Both the position numbers and the translations under genes were made by a program. DNA of 64,000 bases from CAVPDE01 sp963707125 (GTDB lineage: Bacteria; Desulfobacterota; DSM-4660; Desulfatiglandales; HGW-15), in NCBI GenBank assembly GCA_963707125.1, contig CAVPOU010000001.1, positions 1 through 64,000 of the forward strand, read 5' to 3'. The notes beneath the pieces were generated by a model that saw nothing but the letters and a program-made list of their open reading frames with translations, did not search any database and was not told the origin of the DNA. Below, in pieces: positions 1 through 9,074 of this stretch (its first letter is position 1; each line of letters begins with the position of its first letter).

Positions 1-952
1 CAATGCAAGAAGATAGGCTGCCGATGCATAGGAGAGGGCCTGCAAGCCCACGCTCATGCGGGCGCTGTTGATCATGTGGAACATGATCTTAATTCCCTGG
101 CGCTCTTCTCCCAGCAGGAAGCCGATGCACTTGCCTTTGGCACCCAGGGTCATACTGCAGGTGGCGCTGGCCGTGATCCCGTGTTTTTTCTCTATGCCCT
201 CGCAAAGGATGTCGTTGCGCTCTCCCGGTGCTGCCGTCGGCGTTCACAAAGAACTTTGGAACAATGAAAAGCGATATCCCTTTGGTGCCGGCAGGATCGC
301 CTTCGATACGTGCAAGGACCGGATGGATGATATTCTCCACCAGGTCATACTCGCCATTGGTGATGTAGATCTTGTTGCCCGTGAGCGAGTAGGTCCCGTC
401 CTCGTTCTTTACGGCGCTGGTTGTGAGGGCCCCCACATCCGAACCGGCGTCGGGTTCGGTGAGCAGCATGGTTCCTCCCCACTTGGCGGAGGTCAGGTTC
501 CCCACATAGGTTGCCTTTTGCTCAGGGGTGCCGAATTTCTGGATCATGTCCGCGGTGCCGTTGCCCATGGCGGAGTAAATGAACAAGGCATAATTGGCGG
601 CCATGAAGTACTCTGCGGCGGCCGCCGCGATGAATGGGGGCGCACCCTGCCCACCCATTTCCTCCGTTATGCCCAGATTGTTCCATCCCCCTTCGAGAAT
701 GAGTTCGAAGGGTCGATGAAAACACTCGGGGACCTTGACCCCGCCGTTTTCAAAATGAAGCCCCTCCCTGTCTCCTTCAGCGAGGGTGGGGAGCACTTCC
801 TTGACGGCCAGCGTCCGGGCCTCCGTGAGAATCATGTCGCACATCTTTCGGTCATAACCGCTGTAAGGCCCGGATTGGAGAAAGGCCTCTCCACCCATCT
901 GCTCCCAGATCACAAAATCCTGATCCCGTTTGTCTGCCAAAAGCTGTGCCAT
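1..952 (-). pseudogene. acyl-CoA dehydrogenase, 5' part, one frameshift
   Basis: This flavoprotein would oxidise acyl-CoA to trans-2-enoyl-CoA and pass electrons to ETF. The gene runs off the left edge of the window. I place the start at 952 (MAQLLADKR), where AAGGAG lies about 8 bases upstream; the open frame continues further upstream but without a ribosome site. The protein has an N-terminal helical extension and the motif TEPDAGSD followed by a KIYITNGEYD segment. That is typical of the large, about 600-residue acyl-CoA dehydrogenases, such as the DmdC-like branch. One extra base near 221-226 breaks the frame after FVNADGSTG. On shifting, the family sequence resumes (RNDILCEGIEKKHGI, then GFLLGEERQGIK) up to position 1. 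No in-frame stop codons accompany the shift, so a base-calling error is as likely as true inactivation. The gene at 14948 is a paralogue. Confidence 0.85.
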
Positions 953-966
953 GGGCTCGCTCCTTG

Positions 967-2178
967 TTACCAGTTGTACTCTTCCCTTTCGATGATGGTC
1001 GCCACCCCCTGCCCACCGCCCACACAGGCATTGGCGCACCCGTAGCGCCCCTTCTTTTCATTCAGGATGCGGGCAAGGGTTCCCACCAGGCGGATGCCCG
1101 TGGCGCCAAGGGCATGACCTATGGCAATGCCCCCGCCCATGACATTGACCCTTTCAGGATCCAGCCCCAGCTCTTTGATGCAGTTCAATGCCACAATGGA
1201 GAAGGCCTCATTGATCTCCCAGTAGTCGATATCGGAAGATTTCAAACCGATCTTTTCAACAGCCATCCTGCTCGCCGGAACCGGCCCAACCCCCATGATG
1301 GTGGGATCAACCCCTGCAAACCCAATGGATCGGATGGTTGCAAGAGGCTTGATGCCTTTCTTCTTAGCCGTCTCCTTGGACATGAGCACCATGGAGGAGG
1401 CAGCGGCGTTTAGAGGAGACGAATTCCCAGGAGTAATGACGCCGTCCTTTTTGAAAGAGGGCTTCAGTTCAGCTAAACCCTCCAGGGTGGCGTCGGTACG
1501 AACGGCCTGGTCCTTGTCCACTTTCATGACGGTTCCGTCCGCCTGCTCCGCTTCAATGGGCAGGATCTCACCCGCAAAAAACCCGTCGGCCTGAGCCTTT
1601 GCAGCCCTCTGGTGTGAACGAACCCCCCAGCGGTCCATCTCTTCCCTGGTAAACTTGGTCTGGGAAAAAAGCTTCTCTGCGGTAAGCCCCATGTTCACGG
1701 TGGTCATCATGTCCCAGTGCTGGTAGGAAGGGTACAGAAAGAGGGTCATATTCGGCGCAATAAGACCCTTGTCCGAGTTGTACGCGCCCATGGGGATGCG
1801 GGTCATATGCTCGTACCCTCCGGCGAGGATGATGTCGGAGAACCCCGTGGCAATCTCCATGAAACCCATATGGATGCAGGCCATGGAAGAGCCGCACTGC
1901 TGATCCATAAATCTGGCTGGGATCGTCTCAGGCAGGTTGGCCAGGAAAATAGGAAAACGGCCGCCATAAGCCCATTGCTCTCCCACGGCCGTTGAGCACC
2001 CCACGAGGAAATCATCGATCTCCTTGGGTTGGATCCCGGTTCGTTGAATGACCTCGGGGAGCAGTTTGGCCAGAAGCTCATCCCCCCTCATCCTGCAGAA
2101 CCAATCTCTGGCCGGATCGTTCGGCCTGGATCGTGACTGTGCTGTTCTCAGATACCCTGCAATGACTACTTCTTTCAT
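967..2178 (-). CDS. thiolase (acetyl-CoA acyltransferase)
   Basis: This is a 403-residue enzyme of the thiolase family, which cleaves 3-oxoacyl-CoA with CoA to release acetyl-CoA as the last step of beta-oxidation. The acyl-accepting cysteine is C95 in QQCGSSM. The C-terminal catalytic pair is H355 in GHALGATG and C385 in CVGGGQG. NEAFSIVALN, the conserved NEAF motif, is also present. Length matches the family. GGAGGG stands 6 bases before the ATG. It is transcribed with the flanking acyl-CoA dehydrogenase and FadB-like genes, which suggests one beta-oxidation operon. A second thiolase (16810) differs around the active-site cysteine (RMCASG), so the two probably serve different chain lengths or substrates. 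The substrate is not known. Confidence 0.93.
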   Translation of the reverse strand: MKEVVIAGYLRTAQSRSRPNDPARDWFCRMRGDELLAKLLPEVIQRTGIQPKEIDDFLVGCSTAVGEQWAYGGRFPIFLANLPETIPARFMDQQCGSSMACIHMGFMEIATGFSDIILAGGYEHMTRIPMGAYNSDKGLIAPNMTLFLYPSYQHWDMMTTVNMGLTAEKLFSQTKFTREEMDRWGVRSHQRAAKAQADGFFAGEILPIEAEQADGTVMKVDKDQAVRTDATLEGLAELKPSFKKDGVITPGNSSPLNAAASSMVLMSKETAKKKGIKPLATIRSIGFAGVDPTIMGVGPVPASRMAVEKIGLKSSDIDYWEINEAFSIVALNCIKELGLDPERVNVMGGGIAIGHALGATGIRLVGTLARILNEKKGRYGCANACVGGGQGVATIIEREEYNW

Positions 2179-2234
2179 GACTGCCCTCCATCAATCCTGA
2201 TGCATTCGTAAGAATTTCGATAACGCCTTATTCT

Positions 2235-2303
2235 GTCATTCCCGCGGAGGCGGGAATCCAGTCTCTAGGATGCCTTCTGGACTCCCGCCTTCGCGGGAGT
2301 GAC
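2235..2303. repeat. palindromic intergenic repeat, copy 1
   Basis: Two arms, GTCATTCCCGCGGAGGCGGG and CCCGCCTTCGCGGGAGTGAC, face each other across about 25 bases, and each arm contains its own small hairpin. The same family occurs at 19618-19695. It lies between two genes of the same operon and may act as a transcript-stability or attenuation element. This is inferred from structure only. Confidence 0.75.
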
Positions 2304-2329
2304 GGACTAGAAGACTTCTTACAAACCCG

Positions 2330-4463
2330 TCAATCCTCCGCATAAAACGTCTTCCCGGACTCTGCCATCTCTTTGATGAGATCAGCGGGTTTGAAGCGGA
2401 GCCCGTACTGCTTTTCCAGCTCCAACAGTTTGTTGTAAACGTTCTGAAGTCCCCATTGGTCGGCGAACCTAAGGATACCGCCGCGGTAAGGAGGAAATCC
2501 TGTGCCGTAGATCATGGCCAGGTCCATATCCTGCGGACGATCGCAGATCCCTTCCTGGATCATGTAGGCTGCTTCGTTGATGCCGTTGGCCAGCATCAGG
2601 TCCACCACCTCCTGTTTGGACACCTCTTTGGGAGTGACGTTGTTTTCCTTGAGATATTGCCGAACCGCATCAACCACCTTCTGATTCGGCACGGGCTTTT
2701 CACCGCTGTAGTCAAAGTAGCCGGCACCTGTCTTGCGTCCATAGCATCCTGTCCGGTAGACCACCTCGGTGAGGGGGTGGACCTTGTAGCGCTCTCCCAG
2801 TCTCTTTTCAAAGGTTCTGTTCACATGGTAGTTGATGTCGATGCCGGTCAGATCGGACAGGGTCGCTGGCCCCATGGGCATGCCGAAATCGATCATGGCT
2901 TCTTCAGTGAATGCACCGTCCACACCGTCGGCAGTAAGAAAGACCGCCCCTCCCATGAGGCCGCCCAGTTGGCGTGACACGTAGAAGCCCGGTCCGTCGT
3001 TGACCACGATCGGGATTTTCTTGATGGCCCGGGCAAAGGCCACGCTTGTGGCCAGGGTCTGATCAGAGGTCTTCTTCGCGCAGATCACCTCAAGGAGCTG
3101 CATTCTATCGGCGGGGTTGAAGAAATGAAGCCCTATCATCCGGCCCGGGTCCTTGAGCACCTCGGCCATCTCGGTAATGGGCAGCGCGGATGTGTTGGTG
3201 CCGAACACTGCGTGGGAGGGACAGATCTTCTCCAGGTTTTTCCAGATATCCTGTTTGATCTTCATGTCCTCAAGCACCGCTTCGATCACCAGGTCCACAT
3301 CTTTCAAATCCTGCAAAGCGGTGGTGGTGGTCAGCCGCTGGGACATGAGATCTTCCCGATCCTTTTCGGTCATCTTCTTTGTCTTGATGGCATAGGCGAA
3401 AGTTTTGCGGACAGCGGACAGCCCTTTTTGGACGGCCTGCTCATTGATGTCCCACAGGATTGCGTCAAAACGGCCCTGGAGAAGCAAGTTGATGATCCCT
3501 GAGCCCATGACGCCGCCCCCCAGCATGGCCACCTTCCGGATCTTCGCAGGTTCAACGCCTTCTATCCGTTTTAGCCTGCCCGCGCTCCGTGTATTGAGAA
3601 AGATGTTGATGAGGTTCTTGGCCACGTCGGAAACGGCGCAGTCGCTGAAAAGCCCCACCTCCTTCTCGATGTCGGCCTCGATATCATAACCAAGACCCTG
3701 CTCAAAGGCATCGATCGCCTTGAACGGCGCAATGTACCCCTTGGCCTTCTGATAGGTCATGAACTTGGCATAGCCGAGTAACGCGGTCTTTTCAGCGGCG
3801 CTGGGAATTCGGTGAATGACGTTGCGGGTCATCCGCATTTTGAGATTCAGCTCGCCTTTGATGAACCTTCGGGCGGCCTTCAAGGCGGCATCCATGAGCT
3901 TTTCGCCCGGAACCACTTCATCCACCAGGGCCCTCTGGCAGGCCAGCTCTGCCTTGATGGACTTGCCCGTGGTGATCATCTCGAGAGCATTGGGAAGACC
4001 AATGAGCCGGGGCAGTCGCTGGGTACCCCCGGCCCCCGGGATGAGTCCGATCTGAACTTCAGGCTGTCCAAGGTCGATGCCCTGCGCGGCAACCCGGTAG
4101 TGGCACGCCATGGCCGTCTCGAGCCCGCCCACCAAGGCAGTTGCCGTTAATGGCGGCAATGAAGGGCTTGGGGCCGGCTTCGATGCTGTTTAGAAACCGG
4201 GCTCCCATGAGGGCCTTCTGATAGATGTCCTCCCGCTTTTTCACCAGCTTGAGCTGGGTAATGTCGGCGCCGGCGATAAAATTCTTTCCGACCCCTGTCA
4301 GGACAACGGCCTTCACCTGAGCATCTTCAAAGGCCTCTCCGACGGCTTGGCTGAAGTCCTTCATCAACTGTGGCGACATCTGGTTCACCGGTGGATTGTC
4401 GAGGGTGAGCACAGCCACACCGTCCTTCAGCTCCACCTTTATGGTCCGGTAGTCTGTCTTCAT
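2330..4463 (-). pseudogene. FadB-like enoyl-CoA hydratase / 3-hydroxyacyl-CoA dehydrogenase, one frameshift
   Basis: This is a fused bifunctional enzyme for the two middle steps of beta-oxidation, hydration of enoyl-CoA and NAD-dependent oxidation of 3-hydroxyacyl-CoA. With the frame restored it is about 710 residues, the normal FadB length. The N-terminal crotonase domain has both catalytic glutamates (about E115 in GGLETAM and E135 in QPEVQ) and the GAGGTQRLPRLIG loop. The dehydrogenase domain starts near residue 310 with the nucleotide-binding GGGVMGSG and carries the GLHFFNP histidine motif. One extra C near 4127-4133 breaks the frame inside NGNCLGGGLETA. The start at 4463 (MKTDYRTIK) has AAGGAG 9 bases upstream; the ATG 9 bases earlier sits too close to it. 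Apart from the shift the sequence is well conserved, so a sequencing error or a very recent mutation is likely. Confidence 0.88.
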
Positions 4464-4603
4464 GGCGGCCATCTCCTTCACAAAAGGGACAAATGAGCAA
4501 AATGCAGGATGCAAGGGACGAACAGACAGGATAAGAGATTTTGTAATTACGTTGAGCTTTACTCCACACTATATAGCTAAGTCAATAAGATTTATGTTTT
4601 TTC

Positions 4604-4632
4604 TTGACATAAGAAAAAGCGTCTCCTATAGA
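4604..4632 (+). promoter_or_regulatory. sigma-70 type promoter of the MerR gene
   Basis: TTGACA at 4604-4609 and TATAGA at 4627-4632 are separated by exactly 17 bases. Transcription would begin near 4639, which makes the first in-frame ATG (4641) practically leaderless and supports the later start at 4695. The spacer is shorter than the 19-20 bp typical of MerR-activated promoters, so this is more likely a constitutive or repressed promoter. Confidence 0.65.
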
Positions 4633-4694
4633 TAGCCTAGATGGAATTCAGTCCGATCTTCCATCTTTCCCTACCTGAGGTCAGCAAAACAAAA

Positions 4695-5414
4695 ATGAAG
4701 ATCAGTGAACTCTCAAGGCGTACGACTGTCCCGAAAGAGACGATCCACTATTATGTCCGTGAGGGGTTTATTCCAAGACCAAGAAAAAAAGGGAAAAACG
4801 TATCCGATTACGACGAGAGCTTTGTCGAACGCATTCTTCTGATCAAACAGATCCAGGATCACTTTTTCCTTCCCTTATCTCTCATCAAGCAAATCATCAA
4901 AAGGCAGAACAAGTCGTCTGAACTCAAAGCCCTGCTGAAACTGCGCATGGGCTATTTCAATCCTCTGGATCAACTCCTCGAGAAGGAAGTGGTCGGAGAG
5001 GAGGCCTTTGCAAAGACCACACGGATGGGTAAGAAATGGATTGCGAAATTCGAGGAATGGGGGGCCATCACTCCGGAAACCCATGATGGTGAGAAGATTT
5101 ATTCCCAGGATGATGTGATCATCGGAAGACTGTTGGTCGATCTGGACCGTGTAGGTTTCGGCCCCAAAGACGGGTTTGATCCGGGGAATGTAAAGCGTTA
5201 CATCCAGATCTACAGGAAGATTGTCCGATTGGCCCGCGAGGATATTCTGGATTCCAATGCGGACCAACTGACGGCTGAAGAAAACCAGGCCAGGAGGATT
5301 CGAGGCAGGGAACTCATGGGGGTTTTTTTCTATCATCTTTACCGGAAGCTGTCCAAACAAGAGGGGAGAAATAAGGAGGCAGGCCGGACAAGCAAAGCGG
5401 AGGTCTTGTCCTGA
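4695..5414 (+). CDS. MerR family transcriptional regulator
   Basis: A DNA-binding regulator of about 239 residues. The N-terminus, MKISELSRRTTVPKETIHYY, is a MerR winged helix-turn-helix (residues 1-70), followed by a helical region and a second, poorly conserved HTH-like segment (KKWIAKFEEWGAITPE). No cysteine metal-binding motif typical of the metal sensors is seen; the long C-terminal domain suggests an organic ligand. I chose 4695 rather than the ATG at 4641 because homology to MerR starts there, GAGG lies upstream, and the predicted transcript starts near 4639. It is divergent from the acyl-CoA dehydrogenase-thiolase-FadB operon and immediately upstream of the importer genes, so it probably controls one or both. 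The inducer could be the CoA ester made by the pathway (inference). Confidence 0.88.
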   Translation: MKISELSRRTTVPKETIHYYVREGFIPRPRKKGKNVSDYDESFVERILLIKQIQDHFFLPLSLIKQIIKRQNKSSELKALLKLRMGYFNPLDQLLEKEVVGEEAFAKTTRMGKKWIAKFEEWGAITPETHDGEKIYSQDDVIIGRLLVDLDRVGFGPKDGFDPGNVKRYIQIYRKIVRLAREDILDSNADQLTAEENQARRIRGRELMGVFFYHLYRKLSKQEGRNKEAGRTSKAEVLS

Positions 5415-5482
5415 CAATCTCCGATTCGTATTGGCTTTAAATCAAAGGCTAACCCCAAACCTGTAGAAAGGAGATAAAGTCT

Positions 5483-6807
5483 ATGAAAAGAATAAAAGCT
5501 GGATGGATGATGATGGCGGCCCTCTGCCTTGTTCTGGCCATAGGCTCTACCTGCCCGGGCAGCCGACATGATCAAAATCGGTGTCATCGGTCCCATGAAC
5601 TTCATGCAGGGCCAAGGGGCACTGGAACGGCGCCACCATGGCCGCTGAGGAGATCAATGCCAAGGGAGGCGTCCAGGTCGGCCAAAAGAAAATGATGATC
5701 GAGTTGGTCAAGGCGGACTCCAACGAGTTTATTAATCTCACGGATGCCACCAATGCCATGGAGCGCCTGATGACTCAGAACAAGGTGGACTTCGTTGTCG
5801 GCGGGTTCAGGACCGAGGCGGTCATGGCCATGCAGGACATTGCCATGGATTACAAGAAGATCTTTATCGGCTGCGGTGCGGCGCACCCGGAGCTTTGTCT
5901 AAGAGTCGCCAAGGACTACAATAAGTACAAGTACTTCTTCCGGGGCACTCCCTTCAATTCCATGTTCCTGGTGCAAACAAGCTTTATTCACCTTGGAACC
6001 GTGGGGGCGATACTCAAGAAATCCTTAAACCTGCCCCAGGTCAAGATCGCCGTGGTCGGTGAAAAGGCCATGTGGACCGAGCCGATGATCAAGGCGGCGG
6101 AAGGTGCCATCCCCAAGATGGGCATGGAGATGGCAGGCATTTGGCAGCCGTCGGCTGAAGCGACCGATGTGACTGCCGAACTTTCCGCCATCCAACGATC
6201 TGGGGCCCATATCATTTTCACGATGTTTTCCGCATCCGTTGGGTATTACCTTTGCAAGACAGGCCGGGGAACTCAAGATCCCGGCTGTGCAGGTGGGCAT
6301 CAACGTGGAGGCCCAAAAGGACGGCTTCTGGCAGGCCACCCAGGGAATGGGCAATTATGTGATGACCTTGAACACCTATGCCCGGGGCGTGGAGTACAAC
6401 GAACTGACAAGCCCGTTTGTGGATACCTACGTGAAAAGATTCAATGAGACACCGACCTACAACGCTGACACTTACTCTGCCATCAAGTACTCGCAATTGT
6501 GCCGGCCATTGAGAAAACCGCAACCCTCGATGCGGACAAGCTGGTGGCCTTTATGGAAGATCAGGAGTCCACATGGTGCCCTCCGGAAAAATCGCCTATC
6601 TCAAGGATGCTGAAGGCCGTCCGCTTCATGAACTCAGATGGGGCCCGGGATACCTGACCAGTCTGGGAGTCCAGTGGCAGGACGGTGAACTCAAAGGCGT
6701 CTGGCCCAATCAATGGAAGGCAACCCCGGAAGCGCCAGAAGTCACCTACAAGGGGATCGTTCCCGTACAAGATACCGCCATGGGTCATCGAAGCTTATAA
6801 AAAGTAG
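5483..6807 (+). pseudogene. branched-chain-type ABC transporter substrate-binding protein, multiply frameshifted
   Basis: This would be the periplasmic LivK-type receptor of the importer encoded downstream, catching an amino acid, carboxylate or aromatic acid. A signal peptide (MKRIKAGWMMMAALCLVLAI) leads into a mature part that begins near AADMIKIGVIGPMNF. Most of the two-lobed fold is readable, for example GVQVGQKKMMIELVKADSNE and KIAVVGEKAMWTEP, and the end reads PPWVIEAYKK. Six single-base indels switch frame, near 5557, 5617, 6243, 6489, 6569 and 6766. No substitution-type stop codons were noticed within the restored frame. Corrected length is about 440 residues, as expected. GGAG is 8 bases before the ATG. 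It is either a freshly dead gene or, more likely, a locally low-quality stretch of assembly. Confidence 0.8.
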
Positions 6808-6845
6808 CCGGTCCTCTAGAAAACCAGCACCTTCAATCCCTAAAA

Positions 6846-6886
6846 CCCCTCCCCCTTGATGGGGGAGGGCAGGGGTGGGGGTGAAG
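6846..6886. repeat. C/G-rich hairpin repeat, copy 1
   Basis: CCCCTCCCCCTTGATGGGGG forms a hairpin and is followed by a G-rich tail. It resembles the longer palindrome at 23851-23905. It lies in the 185-base gap between the substrate-binding protein and permease genes, where transcript-processing hairpins are common in ABC operons. Confidence 0.6.
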
Positions 6887-6992
6887 GGAGGAGAGAAGAG
6901 TTGTCGGACGGGCTCTGAGAGGGATTTGTACAGTAATTCCATACACAACAATGGCAATCTATTGCTGCTTTTGTGTTAAATACTGAGGCACT

Positions 6993-7863
6993 ATGATACT
7001 GGACATCGTGATTAGCGGCCTGATCGGCGGGAGCATCTACGCGCTGCTTGCGATCGGGTTTTCTCTAATTTTCGGGGTAGCCCGCATCGTCAACATCGCC
7101 CACACGGCATTTTACATGGTGGCTGCTTACGGCATTTATTTCGGCACCCACAAACTGGGATTCCATCCGCTCTGGTGTATGCTTGCCTCCGTGATCATGG
7201 TCATCTTGTTCGGCCTGATCGCTTACAAGCTTTTCATTGACCCAATTCGCGAACATGAGGCCGCGGTTTTGATCTGCACCATCGCCATGGCCATGGCCAT
7301 GCAGGAGATCATGCTCCTGATGTTCACCGGGAGTTACCTGAGCGTCCCCGCGTTAATTGAAGGATTTTTCAAAGTGTTCGGAGTGAAGGTCTTCTACCAA
7401 CAACTCCTGACCTTCGGCCTGGTCCTGCTAATCCTTGCCGCACTCCGGGTCTTGCTCATGAAAACCAAGCTGGGTCTGGCGATTCGCTCCACAGCTCAAG
7501 ACAGGGAAGTGTCCAATCTGATGGGTATCAACGAGAGCCGGACAGCCATGATTACCATGGGTATCACGGTCGGCCTGGCAGGGTTGGCAGGCGCTGTGGT
7601 GGCACCCCTGACCATCCTTGATCCCTTTATGTGGATGCACCCTCTGATCATGATGATGGCAGTGGTGGTCCTGGGTGGACTAGGCAGCCTCAAAGGAAGT
7701 TTTACCGGGAGCGTACATTCTGGGTTTTGCCGAAGCGCTGGTGGTTTTCTTGATTCCCAAGGGGGCATTCCTAAAGGGATCAGTGGCTCTGTCCGTCATG
7801 ATTCTGGTGCTGCTCATCAGGCCTGAAGGCCTTTTCGGCGTTTCCTTTGAAGAAGAGAGATGA
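6993..7863 (+). pseudogene. LivH-like ABC permease, one frameshift
   Basis: An inner-membrane permease of the branched-chain amino acid type. The protein begins MILDIVISGLIGGSIYALLA, the usual LivH first helix, and continues with multiple hydrophobic helices and the EAA-like segment LGLAIRSTAQDREVSNLMGI that contacts the ATPase. The frame breaks at an extra base near 7707-7710. In the shifted frame the conserved tail appears (AYILGFAEALVVFLIPKGAF, then LLIRPEGLFG), giving about 289 residues and a stop at 7861-7863. That stop overlaps the livM start. Together with the six shifts in the preceding gene this makes a local cluster of indels. Confidence 0.85.
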
Positions 7864-8906
7864 TCATGGGTTTGCTCGCCTTTTACCTGAGAAAACTTTA
7901 TTCCATCGTGAAAAATGAGATCCTGGTACTTCCCAGCCGGGTCGTGGTCGTGCTTTTCTGCCTGTTTTTACTGTTGCTGCCCCTTTTTTACAAAGACCCT
8001 TACATGCTTCGCATCCTGATTCAAGCGAGCATATTCGCCATCCTTGCGGCGAGCTGGGATCTTCTTTCCGGTTTTACCGGCCAGATGAATTTCGGCCACG
8101 CTCTTTTCTTCGGCGTAGGGGCTTACACAGCCGCCTTGCTGAATCTTCATTTTCACGTCCCCCCCTGGGGAAGCATCCCCTTGGGGGCTATCGCTGCTGT
8201 GGTTGCCGGCCTGGTCATAGGCATCCCCTGTCTCAGGCTCAAAGGAACCTATTTGGCCCTTACCACTCTGGCCTTCCCCATTATCTTGATGGGCATCGTG
8301 TTCACCCTTCCCGGCATCACCGGCGGGGAGTTGGGCGTCTCCGGCATCAGCCGCCTTTCCGGTTCCCGCACGAGCGATTACTACATCACGGTGCTGCTCA
8401 TGCTCGGCCTGACCACGCTCATGTGGAAGATCACGGACTCCAAGACAGGCATCATTTTTCATGCCATCCGTGAAGATGAGCTGGCGGTGAGGGCATCCGG
8501 CATCAACACCACCCGCTACAAGCTGCTGGCCTTCAGCTTGAGTGGGTTTTTTGCCGGCGTCTCCGGAGGGCTCTACGCCCATTTCATGAGGATTGCCGGT
8601 CCCTCCACCCTGGAGGTCGGCTTGTCGTTCACCGTGGTGATCTGGGCTGTGTTCGGGGGGATTGTGACCATCTACGGCCCGGTGGCAGCGGTCTTTATTC
8701 TTTTTCCGCTCTTGGAGTTTTTGCGGTTCTGGCCCGAGTACCGGACCTTGATGTTCGCTGTAGTGATCCTGTTGATCCTTCTGTACATGCCTGAGGGCTT
8801 GATCCCCTGGGTCCGCGACAAAATAGAGAAGGAGTGCCCCAGGTGCAAGCTTAGAAACGTGGCCGTGCGCAAGACCTGCCGTGTGTGCACGGCCTCCTTG
8901 GATTAG
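7860..8906 (+). CDS. LivM-like ABC permease with C-terminal zinc-ribbon tail
   Basis: This is the second permease of the importer, 348 residues. Residues 20-300 contain about eight to nine hydrophobic helices and the typical LivM segments (SWDLLSGFTGQMNFGHALFF; RLKGTYLALTTLAFP; FHAIREDELAVRASGI). After the last helix (residues about 290-312) comes an unusual tail with two CxxC pairs, C326/C329 and C340/C343, in the pattern CPRC-x10-CRVC. This is a likely small zinc ribbon on the cytoplasmic side; ordinary LivM proteins end after the helix. The ATG at 7860 overlaps the livH stop; an alternative start is 7866. The ligase gene follows 168 bases later. Confidence 0.92.
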   Translation: MIMGLLAFYLRKLYSIVKNEILVLPSRVVVVLFCLFLLLLPLFYKDPYMLRILIQASIFAILAASWDLLSGFTGQMNFGHALFFGVGAYTAALLNLHFHVPPWGSIPLGAIAAVVAGLVIGIPCLRLKGTYLALTTLAFPIILMGIVFTLPGITGGELGVSGISRLSGSRTSDYYITVLLMLGLTTLMWKITDSKTGIIFHAIREDELAVRASGINTTRYKLLAFSLSGFFAGVSGGLYAHFMRIAGPSTLEVGLSFTVVIWAVFGGIVTIYGPVAAVFILFPLLEFLRFWPEYRTLMFAVVILLILLYMPEGLIPWVRDKIEKECPRCKLRNVAVRKTCRVCTASLD

Positions 8907-9032
8907 CAGGTTGCTGAAAAACGCCCATCTACGGCGTTGCCCTCATCCCTCGTCGTTGCGATGTACTGGACTGTACGACTCACTCCTCGGGATTTCGGGC
9001 GCCTTGTATCTGAGCGTTTTTGAGCAACCTGC
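8906..9032. repeat. MITE-like element, copy 1
   Basis: About 127 bp bounded by an 18-base inverted repeat: GCAGGTTGCTGAAAAACG at the left and CGTTTTTGAGCAACCTGC at the right (17 of 18 pair). The interior matches the copy at 14806-14931 in reverse orientation at roughly four of five positions. A small internal palindrome, GTACTGGACTGTAC, is present. It has no coding capacity. It starts on the last base of the livM stop codon. Confidence 0.8.
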
Positions 9033-9074
9033 GAGCAGGGTCTTTTTCAGGAACCTGCCAGAGGATGGAGGAGT

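Noticed and set aside
56..1045. 329-codon plus-strand frame opposite the acyl-CoA dehydrogenase
   Set aside because: It is antisense to a well-conserved gene, and its protein looks like low-quality antisense translation.
2200..2330. CRISPR-like repeat
   Set aside because: Only one inverted pair is present; there is no array of direct repeats with regular spacers anywhere in the window, and no cas gene.
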